DNA of 64,000 bases from Verticillium longisporum (lineage: Eukaryota; Ascomycota; Sordariomycetes; Glomerellales; Plectosphaerellaceae). This document shows positions 11,874-21,332 of this stretch, piece after piece. Position 1 is the first letter of the stretch; the number at the start of each line of letters is the position of its first letter. The translations under genes were made by a program, and so were the position numbers. The stretch covers positions 4,898,001 to 4,962,000 of the forward strand of contig JAETXT010000005.1 of NCBI GenBank assembly GCA_019188255.1. Reading direction: 5' to 3'. Below the pieces are notes generated by a model, which saw nothing but the letters and a program-made list of their open reading frames with translations, had not been told where the DNA came from and ran no database searches.

Positions 11874-12010
11874 AACAGAAAAAATGTCCCACCAAAAAAA
11901 AGGCTCTACAGTAAATAGTAGGCTTACTACGTGACAGCGAGGCATGGGTCGGCGCTGATCAACTAGTAAGTTGAGGGGCTCTCTCATTTGGTGGGACATT
12001 TTTTTCTGTT
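11874..12010. mobile_element. MITE-like element with 23-bp terminal inverted repeats
   Basis: Left arm 11874-11896 is the reverse complement of right arm 11987-12010 apart from one extra T. The core of the arm reads ATGTCCCACCAAA. The interior is about 90 bp and has no coding frame. Size and perfect TIRs fit a miniature inverted-repeat element. The flanks (CTTA on the left, TTGAC on the right) show no clear target-site duplication. It lies between two tRNA-Trp copies. Confidence 0.65.
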
Positions 12011-12143
12011 GACCGCTTGGCCACCTCTGCCTTCACGACGTGTGCAGTACGTTCTTTCGACCCTGGATTTTTTGTGTCCCCACTTCATTCACCCCCGTTT
12101 CGACGCACATGAGGGACCGGGTTTTGCCCTTTTCACCATCAAT

Positions 12144-12227
12144 GGGGCGCTGGCGCAACGGTAGCGCGTCAGATTCCAGTTCTTCTGGAGATTCCTGAAG
12201 GTTATCCGTTCGAATCGGGTGTGCCTC
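12144..12227 (+). tRNA. tRNA-Trp (CCA) with a short intron, copy 2
   Basis: Identical to copy 1 across the mature tRNA, with a 13-base intron instead of 14 (one T fewer). It shows the same acceptor, D and T arms and the same CCA anticodon paired to TGG in the intron. A TTTT run follows at about 12232-12235. The copies lie 322 bp apart in the same direction, indicating a local duplication. Confidence 0.8.
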
Positions 12228-12331
12228 ATTGCTTTTGCTGTTCCAGCCAGCCTGTTCTGTATCCTTTTGCGCCTTCACGATGGTTGGAATTCGCTCATCA
12301 TCTTGGCAGTGCTCCCTGGGCGTGCAGAGTT

Positions 12332-12466
12332 GAGGGGCTGGCGCAACGTTAGCGCGGTAAGTGAAGGCCCTCACGTGGCGGTACATGGCACGTTCTACTT
12401 CCCTAAACAGTCAGATTCCAGTCATGGAGTGTCCTGAAGGTTATCCGTTCAAATCGGCTGTCCCTC
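12332..12466 (+). pseudogene. tRNA-Trp-like copy 3, interrupted by a 54-bp GT-AG insertion
   Basis: A diverged third copy. Its acceptor stem GAGGGGC/GTCCCTC is still paired, with changes on both strands relative to copy 1. The D-arm and anticodon region (TCAGATTCCAG) are recognisable. Between GCGCG and TCAGATTCC, which are contiguous in copies 1 and 2, lie 54 extra bases at 12357-12410 that begin GTAAGT and end CTAAACAG. The D-loop Gs (GG to GT) and one T-stem pair are damaged, so function as a tRNA is doubtful. Confidence 0.75.
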
Positions 12467-13349
12467 ATCTATCTTTTTGGTGATCTTGGCTGCGGTTGTG
12501 AGACTTGCGAGGGCTGCATCTAGCCAGGGCGGGCCGCGGGGTAGGTAGTCAGTCTTTCTACGTTTGGATGCTATGAAATTCCGGCTCAAAGCTTCCTTTG
12601 TCATCAAGCTAGGGAGTCAGCATATAGGGTACCTAGGGCATTGCTTGGAGAACAGCTTTAGGGTGAGGTTGTGGTCTTTGCATGTTCCCCTCGGCCTGGA
12701 GTCGTTGAACGGAGCATCTGAGACCGATCGTGCGTCGTGCCCCTCATGCTGCGGATGACATGTGGGGCTCGACAGCCGCGGGCACATGAAGCCGTCTTCG
12801 ACCCCTAATTCCGGCGTGAGTCACTGGCGAGACGGCCGCGACTCACTGGGCTCAGGGCGGGGCGCAGGTCTGTGGCTTGCAGAGCACCCTAGGGACCTGC
12901 TCGCCCGCCTACTTGCCTAGGGACTTGGTTCCTACCTGGCTTGCTGGGTACCTACCTAGGTACCTGGGCAAGTTGGCCAGCAGGTAGGTCCCTTGGGTGA
13001 TCTCCTTCCCCGGAGGTCCCTTGGCGTGGTACATCTCTCTCCTCTAGCTCCCATCTCAGGAGGTACAGCCCGACGTCACTTGCCACTTGCAGAGGACGCA
13101 CCAACATGTGCTGCTCCCAAGCATCTAGAACCAGAACGTGACTCGGCAAGGTGAATATGCCAACGGGCCATCCATCATGACATGTAGCCGGGAGATGATA
13201 AAAGCCCCGATGGCCAGCATCTCCTCATTGTGCCACTTGATTGACCTCCAGATCGGCCGGCACCGATATAGACGAAGCTCATTCGACAGCAAGCAACCCT
13301 TGCAGTACCGACAACCCTGAACCCCCAGCGGCGCATCATCAGCAGCATC
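12467..13349. other. Intergenic region with short CTAGGTACC-type repeats
   Basis: No gene seen. Around 12885-13010 the sequence is built from short, partly palindromic words such as CCTAGGTACC and its variants. Similar words recur at 27685-27700. The remainder is the upstream region of the ABC-F gene. Confidence 0.5.
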
Positions 13350-15782
13350 ATGTTGACTTCAATTGCGTCCGAATCCGTGGCCACCATCTTGTGCACCAGC
13401 AAGCAGACGCGCTTCGACATCAAGACGGTTGACTACCGTGAAGTATGCTGGCCCGGCCTGCAAGCCTCGAAACATACTGACACGCCCAGCTCGACATCGA
13501 AGGTCTCTGCATCACCGTCGTCGCCGGCCCGGCTTCGGAAGCCGCATCGGGCGAGCCGAAGAAAAAGGCAGCCGTCTCCAAGGCAAAGGCGAAAGCGCGC
13601 GCCGAAGGCCTCGAGCTCCTGTCTGATGCCAAGCTCAGACTGAAGGCTGGCCAGCGGTATGCCCTCGTGGGCAGGAATGGCTCCGGAAAATCAAGTGAGT
13701 CTCTCGTCTCTTCTACTCACGAAACCTACCTGTTGACGATGCGCCAGCCCTCCTCAAAGCCATTGCCGAGAAGCTCATCCCCGGCATCCCTGAAGAGGCG
13801 CGCATCTCCATCTTGCAACAGACGGATGCCCGTGGCACCAACACCGACGCACCCCCGCCGGGGGCTGCTTCGAGTGCTGGAACGCCATCTCGCGAGCAGG
13901 GCTCGGTGCTTGAGGACGTCGTTGAGAAGGCCACGGCGCGCTCCGATGTCGAGCAGGACATCCGGGCGCTGTCGGCCGGCATCAACGCCACGGACCCCAT
14001 GGGCTCCGTGCGGGCTCTTCGCACCATCCGCCACGCGAGGAATCAGAAGCACCTCTTCCAGCTCGACAAGGATGCGCGGCTGCGAAGTGGCGCCCGTGGC
14101 ATGGCGGCGCGTAAGGCGCTGACGGCCTTTGAGAAGACGACGGCCGAGTCCAAAGCCATGTAAGAATCTTCATGTATGAGCCTGGCAGCAGAACTCTGCG
14201 AAATTGACCTGTTTCAAGGATCGAACAAGCAGGGGAAGACATCTCGCCCGAAACATTGAGGGACGAGACGCAAGAGGCTCTCGACATGATGGCAGACCTG
14301 CAGCTGCAGGTTGAGCCCACAAGGATGGCTGAGATTGAGTCTAACGCCAAAAAGATCTTGACCGGTCTGGGCTTCACCGACGCGTACATGGCGAAGCCAG
14401 TTGCGAGCCTTTCGGGCGGGTGGCGCATGCGAGCGGCCCTTGCTACGGCTCTGCTGCAAGAGACGGATATTTTGATTCTCGACGAGCCGACCAACTATTT
14501 GGACTTGCTGGGAATCATTTGGCTACAAAAATATCTCGAGTCTCTCGACGATGATGACGCGGCACCGACTCTGATTCTTGTCTCCCACGACCGAGACTTT
14601 ATCAGCGTCTGCACCGACTTGCTCGTTGTCAAGGACAAGCAGCTGACCTATTTCCACGGAGATTTGCCCACCTATGAATCGTCCCTGTCCGAGAAGAAGC
14701 TCTACCTGACCAAGATGCAGGAGGCGCAGAACAAGCAGAAGGCCCATATCCAGCAGAGCATCCAGAACAACATGAAAGCCGGCAAAGCGAACGACGACCA
14801 GAACAAGCTGCGCCAGGCCAAGTCGCGGCAGAAGAAACTCGACAACCGCATGGGCCTGACGGTCAGCGCCAAGGGCGGTCGCTTCAAGCTGAACCGCGAC
14901 CTGGTCGGATACCACCTCACGGCGCGCGCGGACATTGACGTGCCCCAGGACGAGCGGTCTGTGAGCTTCATCATGCCGCAGCCGCCGGACCTGCGCTTCC
15001 CGGGCGCACTGCTGTCGGTGGAGAATGCCACGTTCCGCTACCCAACAAAGGTGAGGACCAAGACGCCCGCCCCGCCGGAGCTGCAGGACGTCAGCCTGAC
15101 GGTGCACATGGGGGATCGCGTCGGCATCCTGGGCCCCAACGGCGCCGGCAAGTCGACTCTGACCAGGCTTCTCGTCGACGAGACAAAGCCGACCTCAGGC
15201 ACGGTGACGCGGCATCCACGGCTGAAGCTGGGGTACTACTCCCAGCACGCGGTCGAGGCGCTGCAGGCGATGGGCCGCGCCGACGAGTCGTTGACGGCTC
15301 TGTCGCTGCTGACCAGCGAGGTGGAGGGCGAGCTCGACGAAGGCGAACTGCGCGGCCTGCTCGGATCGCTCGGGCTGCCAGGTCGCACGGCGTCAGACGT
15401 GCCCCTGACCAAGCTCTCGGGCGGGCAGCTCGTGCGGTGCGAGCTCGCCAGGCTCCTCTGGAAATGCCCGCAGTGCCTCATCCTCGACGAGGTGACGACG
15501 CATCTGGACTACGAGACGGTCACGGCCATGCGCGAGGCGCTTAGTGACTGGGAGGGGGCGGTGGTGCTCGTGAGCCACGACCGGTGGTTCATGCGCGGGG
15601 CGGTCGAGGGCCAGATAGAGGACAGCGACGACGAGGCGGAGGATGAGGCGGAGGCCGAGGCGGCGCCGCGGCGACGCATGGTGTACAAGCTACGGGCCGG
15701 CAAGCTGAGCAAGCTGGAGAGGGGGACGACGGAGTTTGAGGAGAGCGTCGAGAAGAGGGTGGCCAAGCTTCTGAGGGGCTAG
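13350..15782 (+). CDS. ABC-F family ATPase (soluble twin-ATPase, translation-factor type)
   Basis: 757 aa from exons 13350-13442, 13490-13694, 13748-14159 and 14219-15782. All introns are GT-AG and frame-preserving. Two ATP-binding cassettes and no membrane spans define ABC-F, whose members act on ribosomes. Cassette 1 has Walker A GRNGSGKST (split by intron 2), signature LSGGWRMR and Walker B ILILDEPTNYLD. Cassette 2 has GPNGAGKST, LSGGQLVR, a diverged Walker B LILDEVTTHLD and SHDRWF. A Lys/Gln-rich coiled linker (about 410-480) separates them. The C-terminus carries a Glu/Asp-Ala run. It resembles the Gcn20/Arb1 branch, but I cannot assign which member. Confidence 0.9.
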
Positions 15783-15869
15783 CCCTTGTCGAGGATAGAC
15801 TTGATGTTCGCATCTCAGTGCTTGATAAGAATGTGTGATCCAGCACAACCTACCTTGGGTCTACGCACT

Positions 15870-15899
15870 ATGCGTCGCCTGACATGCGTCGCCTGACAG
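15870..15899. repeat. Direct duplication of a 14-bp unit
   Basis: TGCGTCGCCTGACA occurs twice head to tail in the short gap between the convergent ABC-F and lipid-kinase genes. Confidence 0.75.
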
Positions 15900-15943
15900 T
15901 CATCATTCGTGGCGTGGCGGGCTGAGAACCGAGCTGCCTGCCA

Positions 15944-17497
15944 TCAAGGAGAGCCCGCGATCGAAGGATCAACGACAACATCAAACAGTGCCCCCTCGAC
16001 GGTCCTGACCTCAAAACTGCCACCCACGGGCACCTCGACAATCGTGCCATCGACACAGACCTTGCGCCACCGCGCATCCTCCTCCCGGACCGTGACCCTG
16101 AGGGCCTCAACCTCCTCGTACGCGACGTCCTCCATGCCGACGTGCCGCCCGCCGTCATACGCCGCCTTCATGATGTCCATGGTGCGCTCGCCGCCGAGGG
16201 CGCCGAACCGCACGACGCGCAGGCGGCGGCCGAGCGGCGCGCTGTCGGGCGAAATGGTAAAGGTGCGCTCGAGGCTCGACACGAGCGTCGCGAGCACGTA
16301 GCCCCAGCCGCCAGCGCCACCACCACCGGCGGCGGCGGCGGCGGCCGGGGTGGGGGCGCCTTCGACGTCGGCCAGGTAGGCGTGCGACTCGGCGAGCAGG
16401 GCGGCAGCGACCATGCCGAAGCGGGCGGCGCCGTGGGCGCGGTAGGCGGGCGTGTCGGATTCCCAGACGAGCTGGGCGTGGAGGCCGTAGCTGGCGACAA
16501 TGGCGCCGTGGAGGGTCGCGATCGGGGGCGCGACAGAGGTCGAGGCGTCGCTGCTCACGAGGGTCGCGCCCTGGGGAAACGAGGCCAGGAAGGAGGGCAG
16601 CGGGGCGGGCGTGCCGCGGGCCAGGGTGCGCAGGGCGAGGACGAGGGGCGAGGGGCTTTGCGGGCGGGCGTAGAGGGGTTTGTGGAGGGAGTGGAAGAGG
16701 GCGTTGGCTGTGCCGAGGGGGACGAGGACGAGGGAGGGTCGCGGACCGGGGGGTGGCGAGGGCGAGGTTGTGCCGTTGAGGAGGTCGACGATGCCGCCGT
16801 CGCCGCTGGGGAGGATGATGGTCTCGTTTCGCGGTGACGCTGCTGTGGTGGTGGTGGTGAGAGGTGCACGGCGGGCGACCCAGCGGGTTTTGGCAAAGTC
16901 CTTGACGCAGTGAGAGGTCTTGGTGACGAGCAGGTGGTAGCTGTCATGGACCTTGTCGGCGTCGTTGTCGGCGTCGTTGTCGGCGTCGTGGACCTTGTCG
17001 AGCAGGAAACGGAGGAGGGGCTGGAGTGCCAGCGTCCAGAACGTGGATGCCATGCCGAGGCCGGAACCTGTGGAGACGACGACGTGGATGTCCCTGTCTC
17101 GGTGAAGGTGGCGTGGCCACGACGACAGCAGATGTTGGTCGAGCAGCTCTCGTGGCAGGGTGTCGGCGACGAAGCTGCCGATGCGGTACGGGGTGTCTGG
17201 GCTGGATGCATCTTCGTGAAGGTGGACGAGGATGTAGCGCGGCGCCGCAGCGTCGACGGCGATGCGGACTGGGAAGATGGCGATGATTTCCTCGACGGGG
17301 ATGCGGTCCCGCGTGTCGCTGGCCGTGTCGTTGGCCGTGTCGTTGGCCGTGTCGTTGGCCGTGTCGTTGGCCGTGTCGCTGGCCGTGTCGCTGGCCGTGT
17401 CGTTGGCCGTGTCGAACACGACGTGTCCCTCTTCGACGACGACACCGAGTGCGATGCGCGTCTCGCCGTGGACCTGAGGCACAGAGGGTGATGACAT
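15944..17497 (-). CDS. Diacylglycerol/sphingosine kinase-family lipid kinase
   Basis: Intronless, 517 aa from the ATG at 17497. A longer frame reaches 17749, but the extra residues look noncoding. The DAGK catalytic signature is present: VVVSTGSGLGMAS (nucleotide-binding start), ILPSGDGGIVDLLNG (GDGG loop) and LVPLGTANALF (PxGTxN). The C-terminal half has the usual beta-rich lid with YDGGRH and VCVDGTIVEV. Fungal homologues phosphorylate sphingoid bases or diacylglycerol. Two repetitive insertions are odd: about eight DTAN/DTAS tetrapeptides after residue 29, and DADNDADN further on, both from 12-bp DNA repeats. Confidence 0.82.
   Translation of the reverse strand: MSSPSVPQVHGETRIALGVVVEEGHVVFDTANDTASDTASDTANDTANDTANDTANDTASDTRDRIPVEEIIAIFPVRIAVDAAAPRYILVHLHEDASSPDTPYRIGSFVADTLPRELLDQHLLSSWPRHLHRDRDIHVVVSTGSGLGMASTFWTLALQPLLRFLLDKVHDADNDADNDADKVHDSYHLLVTKTSHCVKDFAKTRWVARRAPLTTTTTAASPRNETIILPSGDGGIVDLLNGTTSPSPPPGPRPSLVLVPLGTANALFHSLHKPLYARPQSPSPLVLALRTLARGTPAPLPSFLASFPQGATLVSSDASTSVAPPIATLHGAIVASYGLHAQLVWESDTPAYRAHGAARFGMVAAALLAESHAYLADVEGAPTPAAAAAAGGGGAGGWGYVLATLVSSLERTFTISPDSAPLGRRLRVVRFGALGGERTMDIMKAAYDGGRHVGMEDVAYEEVEALRVTVREEDARWRKVCVDGTIVEVPVGGSFEVRTVEGALFDVVVDPSIAGSP
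16943..16998. repeat. Coding 12-bp repeats (DADN tetrapeptide)
   Basis: Two to three copies of TTGTCGGCGTCG lie in frame in the lipid-kinase gene, next to a diverged copy reading GACCTTGTCG. They encode Asp/Ala/Asn-rich tetrapeptides. Confidence 0.7.
17313..17414. repeat. Coding 12-bp minisatellite (DTAN/DTAS tetrapeptide)
   Basis: About eight consecutive copies of GTGTCGTTGGCC or its C variant (GTGTCGCTGGCC) lie in frame near the N-terminus of the lipid-kinase gene. The 12-bp unit keeps the frame whatever the copy number, so length variation between strains is expected. Confidence 0.92.
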
Positions 17498-18541
17498 GAT
17501 GTCGAATGAGGAAAGGGATGCCGAAGACGAGTGAGAGATGGCGGGCGGGAGGAGAGTCGATACTCGACGAGGCTGTCGCCAGGTTTTGTAGAAGGACGTT
17601 GCCGGTGATTCCGTCGTGCTGACTGTCGATCGTGGCGGCGTCACTCGGCTCGCCCACGGCTGCAAGGTCGACTGCTGCCTCGGTCTTGTATTTCTCACGT
17701 AAGGAGGGTCGTGCGACGAGACGTGATGATGAAGCATTGTGGTCCGCAATTGCGTTATTTCCTGTTATCCTTTGCGATGCACTCCATTCTTCTGTTGTTG
17801 GGGATGATGTGCCAGTGCCTGTTGCAGGTGCCTGTCCATGGTGCCTGCTGCCTGTCCAGCCTGTTGCAGGTGCCTGTTGCAGGTGCCTGTCCATGGTGCC
17901 TGCTGCCTGTCCATGGTGCCTGCTGCTTGTCCATGGTGCCTGCTGCTTGTCCATGGTGCCTGCTGCCTGTCCATAGTGCCTGCTCCCTGTAAATGCCCTG
18001 AAGGAAGGCACCTACGCACCCCCATGAAGGCTCTTTCCACCGTCTGCCAGGGAACGCAGCAGCCTAGACTCCATAAAACATCAGGTACCTATACTATAGG
18101 TAAATCATGGACCCCAAGACTCGAACAATGCTAACGGTAGGCATCTCCTGCATCTCATTCACCAACGAGGACAAAGGATGTACCCCGAGCTACCTTGGAG
18201 GACCTAGGAGTATGTCCTGGCTCGAAAGGTTTGGGTTCTCAATGAACGTTATCGAGACCTGCCCTTTGGATAAAACCCGACACCGAGGCCATGCATTCAT
18301 TGATGCACTATATGAGGCTGGCGATACTGGCTGGATGGAAATGACCTGACTGCTGCGAGGGAATGGAATAGCTGGACCTTGACTGTGACCTCAGGCGTCC
18401 TCAGCATCATTGCCGCCCTCGCCACCTACACGTCGGCATCGCGAGGCTCACGAATCGGGTAGACATGCTATTTTCATTCTTGACTTTGCATTTGCTCACT
18501 GCATTTGCTCAAAACCTGCTGCTTCTCCAGGGAACGCCATC
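17498..18541. other. Intergenic region between the lipid kinase and TRM1
   Basis: Contains the 20-bp minisatellite at 17811-17995 and otherwise unrecognised sequence. The lipid-kinase promoter must lie in the first few hundred bases. ORFs through the minisatellite on both strands are repeat artefacts. Confidence 0.5.
17811..17995. repeat. 20-bp noncoding minisatellite
   Basis: The unit TGTCCATGGTGCCTGCTGCC is tandemly repeated about five times in the right half, with related shorter variants (GTTGCAGGTGCC) in the left half. It lies about 310 bases upstream of the lipid-kinase start, so it is close to or within its promoter. Confidence 0.9.
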
Positions 18542-20749
18542 TCATTTTCCCTTGGCCCTCGTCATGGGTCCCCAGTTCTCGCGCGGGTTCAGCTGGTAGC
18601 GCACGAGTTTCCTGTTGTCCCTGGCCCTGCCCAGCCTGATGAGCGCATCGTCAAACACGAGCGTCTTGCGGAGGTCGGCCTCCGTCAGCGCCGCCTCGCT
18701 GGCCTCGCCATCAGCATGCGCCTCGCCCATGTGCGTGTCCTGCGCCGCCGCCTCGTCGGACGGCCTCGCCGTGCTCTCCACCGCCCTCACAGTCGTGTCC
18801 TCGCCTGCGTCTTCGACAGGCACCACAGCATCCGCGGCAGGCACCGCAGCCTCCTTGTCGAGCCCCAAGAGTCGGTACGCCGGCATCGTCGGCCGGATCT
18901 TCTCCGTCTTGACCGGCGCCTTCTGCCGCACCCACGCGCGCATGATGAACCAGATCGTGTCCCACGGCGCGTCCGTCTTGATGCTGCCGGGCCTGCAGTG
19001 GCTGCGCGTGACGCGGTACCCGAGGTGCTTCAGCGCGCCGCGGAACATATTGTCCGGCACCTGCTGCGCGTTGATGACGCCCGCCAGCTTGGACGGCATG
19101 ATGAAGAACGGGCTGTGGTCGACCCGCGCGAGCGCCGCCTCCTTGGCGTCGACGTCCGCCGCCGGCTCGGGCCCCGGCAGGTACTCCTCGAGCGCCGTCG
19201 TCAGCATGCCCTCGATGCGCGGCAGCGTGCCGTAGACGGCCGGGTCCGCCGTCGGCAGCAGGTCGAGCACGCGCCGCACGAAGCCCTGGTCGTGGATGGC
19301 GCCGCCGTACATGGGGCCTGCGATGTGCTGCGCCGAGCCGCAGTGCCGGCACGTGCCGTCCGTCGGCGGGCCCTTGGCGAGGCTGTGCTTGAAGAAGTGG
19401 CCGCCCTTCTTCTTGGGCTCGGGCCGCGTCCGCACCATGAACTGCGTCTCCCACGCCGTGCACCCCGAGCACTGGTACGCGACCATGGTCTTGCCGCCGA
19501 GGTAGCTGATGGCGTTGGCGCTCTTCGTCACGCGGATCCAGAGCCGGCAGTAAAAGTCAATCGACAGCGACAGCAGCGGCTCGACGTGCAGGCCGTGGCG
19601 CGCCGCCGTCGACGCCAGCGTGTGCAGGATCAGGCGCAGGCCCGCCTCGTGCGAGTGCATGCCCTTGACGGGGACGGCGCCGTACAGCGAGAAGCTCCGC
19701 TCGGCGTAGCAGTGCCCGGCCCAGTGACTGCCGTCGGTACACGTGACGCAGAGCAGGCCTCCGTCGTCACGGACGGCCTGGAGTGCCGCGTCGATAAAGG
19801 GAGCCGCAGTGCCGTAGGGGTCCAGGTCGATGACGTCGTACTTGTTCTTGGTGCTGGGGCGTCCGCGGCTGTCCCTGTTGGAGAGGTCGTCGGCGATGCG
19901 CCGGTACATGTGGGCGATGGCATCGTCGTGGTTGACAACAATCTTGTCCTCGAGGCCGTTGTGCTTGACGTTGAGCTTGATCGACTCGGCGGCCGATTTC
20001 GTCAGGTCGTTCGCCGTGACCGATGTGACAAAGGGCAGCTCGTGCGAGTAGCGGAGGGCGCGCAGGCCCGAGGCAGACAGCGCATCCAGGACGGTAAAGC
20101 GAGGCTGGGGCTCGGGCCTTTTTGGCTCCTCGGTTCTCCCATTGCCCTCAGTCTCGGCGGCCGTCGCAGGCGCAGCGGGTGCGTCGCTGGTTTTTGTGAT
20201 CGTCACCTCGGCATCGCCCTCGCCCTCAGATACTTGGACCTTGGCAGGGCGGTCGTTGCCATCGTTCTCGTCGCCACGTCTCCTCTTCTTCTCCTTGTTG
20301 TCGAGGCGCTTCGCCGCGGGATGCCCCTTTCGGTTAGCAATGACCTCTTCGCCGTATGCTTTGATAGCAAGGACAGAGAGATCGCGGTTGAATTGCTGGA
20401 TGGGGTTGTAAAAGACCTGCTGGGCGTTCTTGTCCTTGTTCTCCTTCATGCCTCCAGGCACGAGTATCCTCGCCATGCCCTCCTGGATGACATCGTACTC
20501 CTTGCCGTCATACGTGACCGAATCCCCGCCGCTACCGGCCTTCTGCGCACCCCCTTGGTCTGCAGACGCCATGGTGATGCCCCTGGCCAATGTGAGCTTG
20601 GTGGGGTGATGGACGTCGTGGTTGATGAGATGACTCCTGCGTGAGATGGAACTCAGGGATGACAAGAGCGCTGGAGGCGAGGCGGAGCGCGCGAGCTTCA
20701 AGCGATTTGAGCTTCGATGGAAAGAACGACACAGGGTTAGAAGAGACAT
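18542..20749 (-). CDS. TRM1: tRNA (guanine-26 N2)-dimethyltransferase Trm1
   Basis: Methylates G26 of tRNAs using S-adenosylmethionine. The frame is 735 aa without introns. Residues 1-45 (MSLLTLCRSFHRSSNRLKLA then Ser/Arg-rich) are a clear mitochondrial presequence. A second in-frame ATG at residue 60 (20572) sits in a strong context, ACCATGG, and would give a nuclear/cytosolic form. Family motifs are YNPIQQFNRDLS, LDALSASGLRALRYS (SAM site), DLDPYGT (catalytic/substrate loop), DGSHWAGHCYAERSFS and Cys pairs CSGC and CRHCG of the C4-type element. It carries an Ala/Glu-rich insertion and a C-terminal acidic tail. The call is secure; use of both starts is inferred from known Trm1 behaviour. Confidence 0.95.
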   Translation of the reverse strand: MSLLTLCRSFHRSSNRLKLARSASPPALLSSLSSISRRSHLINHDVHHPTKLTLARGITMASADQGGAQKAGSGGDSVTYDGKEYDVIQEGMARILVPGGMKENKDKNAQQVFYNPIQQFNRDLSVLAIKAYGEEVIANRKGHPAAKRLDNKEKKRRRGDENDGNDRPAKVQVSEGEGDAEVTITKTSDAPAAPATAAETEGNGRTEEPKRPEPQPRFTVLDALSASGLRALRYSHELPFVTSVTANDLTKSAAESIKLNVKHNGLEDKIVVNHDDAIAHMYRRIADDLSNRDSRGRPSTKNKYDVIDLDPYGTAAPFIDAALQAVRDDGGLLCVTCTDGSHWAGHCYAERSFSLYGAVPVKGMHSHEAGLRLILHTLASTAARHGLHVEPLLSLSIDFYCRLWIRVTKSANAISYLGGKTMVAYQCSGCTAWETQFMVRTRPEPKKKGGHFFKHSLAKGPPTDGTCRHCGSAQHIAGPMYGGAIHDQGFVRRVLDLLPTADPAVYGTLPRIEGMLTTALEEYLPGPEPAADVDAKEAALARVDHSPFFIMPSKLAGVINAQQVPDNMFRGALKHLGYRVTRSHCRPGSIKTDAPWDTIWFIMRAWVRQKAPVKTEKIRPTMPAYRLLGLDKEAAVPAADAVVPVEDAGEDTTVRAVESTARPSDEAAAQDTHMGEAHADGEASEAALTEADLRKTLVFDDALIRLGRARDNRKLVRYQLNPRENWGPMTRAKGK
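20572..20574 (-). promoter_or_regulatory. Candidate downstream start codon of TRM1 (nuclear isoform)
   Basis: The codon itself occupies 20570-20572 on the complement. It begins MASADQGG and has the favourable context ACCATGG, whereas the upstream ATG at 20749 has the weaker context TGCATGT. Leaky scanning would then make a form lacking the mitochondrial presequence. Confidence 0.5.
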
Positions 20750-21332
20750 GCAGTGAGAAAGGGGATGGGCCGCTAGTGAGGGTTTTCGACGCTCTTTCGG
20801 TCGGCTCGACCTGGAAATCTCAACAGCAGATGAAGCTGTCGATGAAATTTCAGTGGGGCGTTATTCTGCCGCGCGCCCATCAGGAAGGCGGTCTCAAGCA
20901 CGCTCCCGACTCGATATTGTCCACCATGAGAGCATCACGACATCCACGATGTGCGATGATTCCTCCGTTCGGTATCGAGAGTAAATGACTTTCCTGTATA
21001 TTTCAAGAATTCTAGAGCTTTGGTATTCTGGCTCTCTTATCTTTTCTTCTTTAATAATTATCAATATTGAACTAAAAGGATACATATTGAATTAACGTCG
21101 TTGATTCAACTGGGCTGTATTCATAGAGATGGGCCCCAGGCCTATACAACGTCAACGGGTGTAACCCGTAACAGGTAGCCGTGGCTGGCCATGTGCTTGC
21201 CACTTTGGACCTGGCTTTCGTCTTTGTAGCATAGTGTGCCATGTGGGCTCTTTGGATCCTTTTGATACTTTTCATGGACCTTGGTAGCTTCGCACTGCAT
21301 CACAGTCCAATTTCTTGTTCATTCTTCCGCCA
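20750..21332. other. Left edge of the accessory region
   Basis: Composition becomes AT-rich after about 20990. The interval holds dispersed repeat R2 copy A (20931-21063). The remainder to 21332 has no recognisable gene. Confidence 0.5.
20931..21063. repeat. Dispersed repeat R2, copy A
   Basis: By eye about 85 percent identical to 23418-23556 over 133 bp. Shared landmarks are AGCATCACGACATCCACGAT, GAATTCTAGAGCTTTGGT and GGCTCTCTTATCTTTTCTTC. No coding frame is preserved. Confidence 0.85.

Noticed and set aside
12885..13010. CTAGGTACC-type repeats as a CRISPR or origin-like array
   Set aside because: The words are short and irregular, with no constant spacer. CRISPR is not expected in nuclear fungal DNA.
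17765..18134. Repetitive Cys/Trp-rich ORFs on both strands
   Set aside because: They are translations of the 20-bp noncoding minisatellite.
18410..20644. 744-aa plus-strand ORF opposite TRM1
   Set aside because: It is antisense to a well-supported TRM1 gene, Arg/His/Leu-rich, and has no motif.
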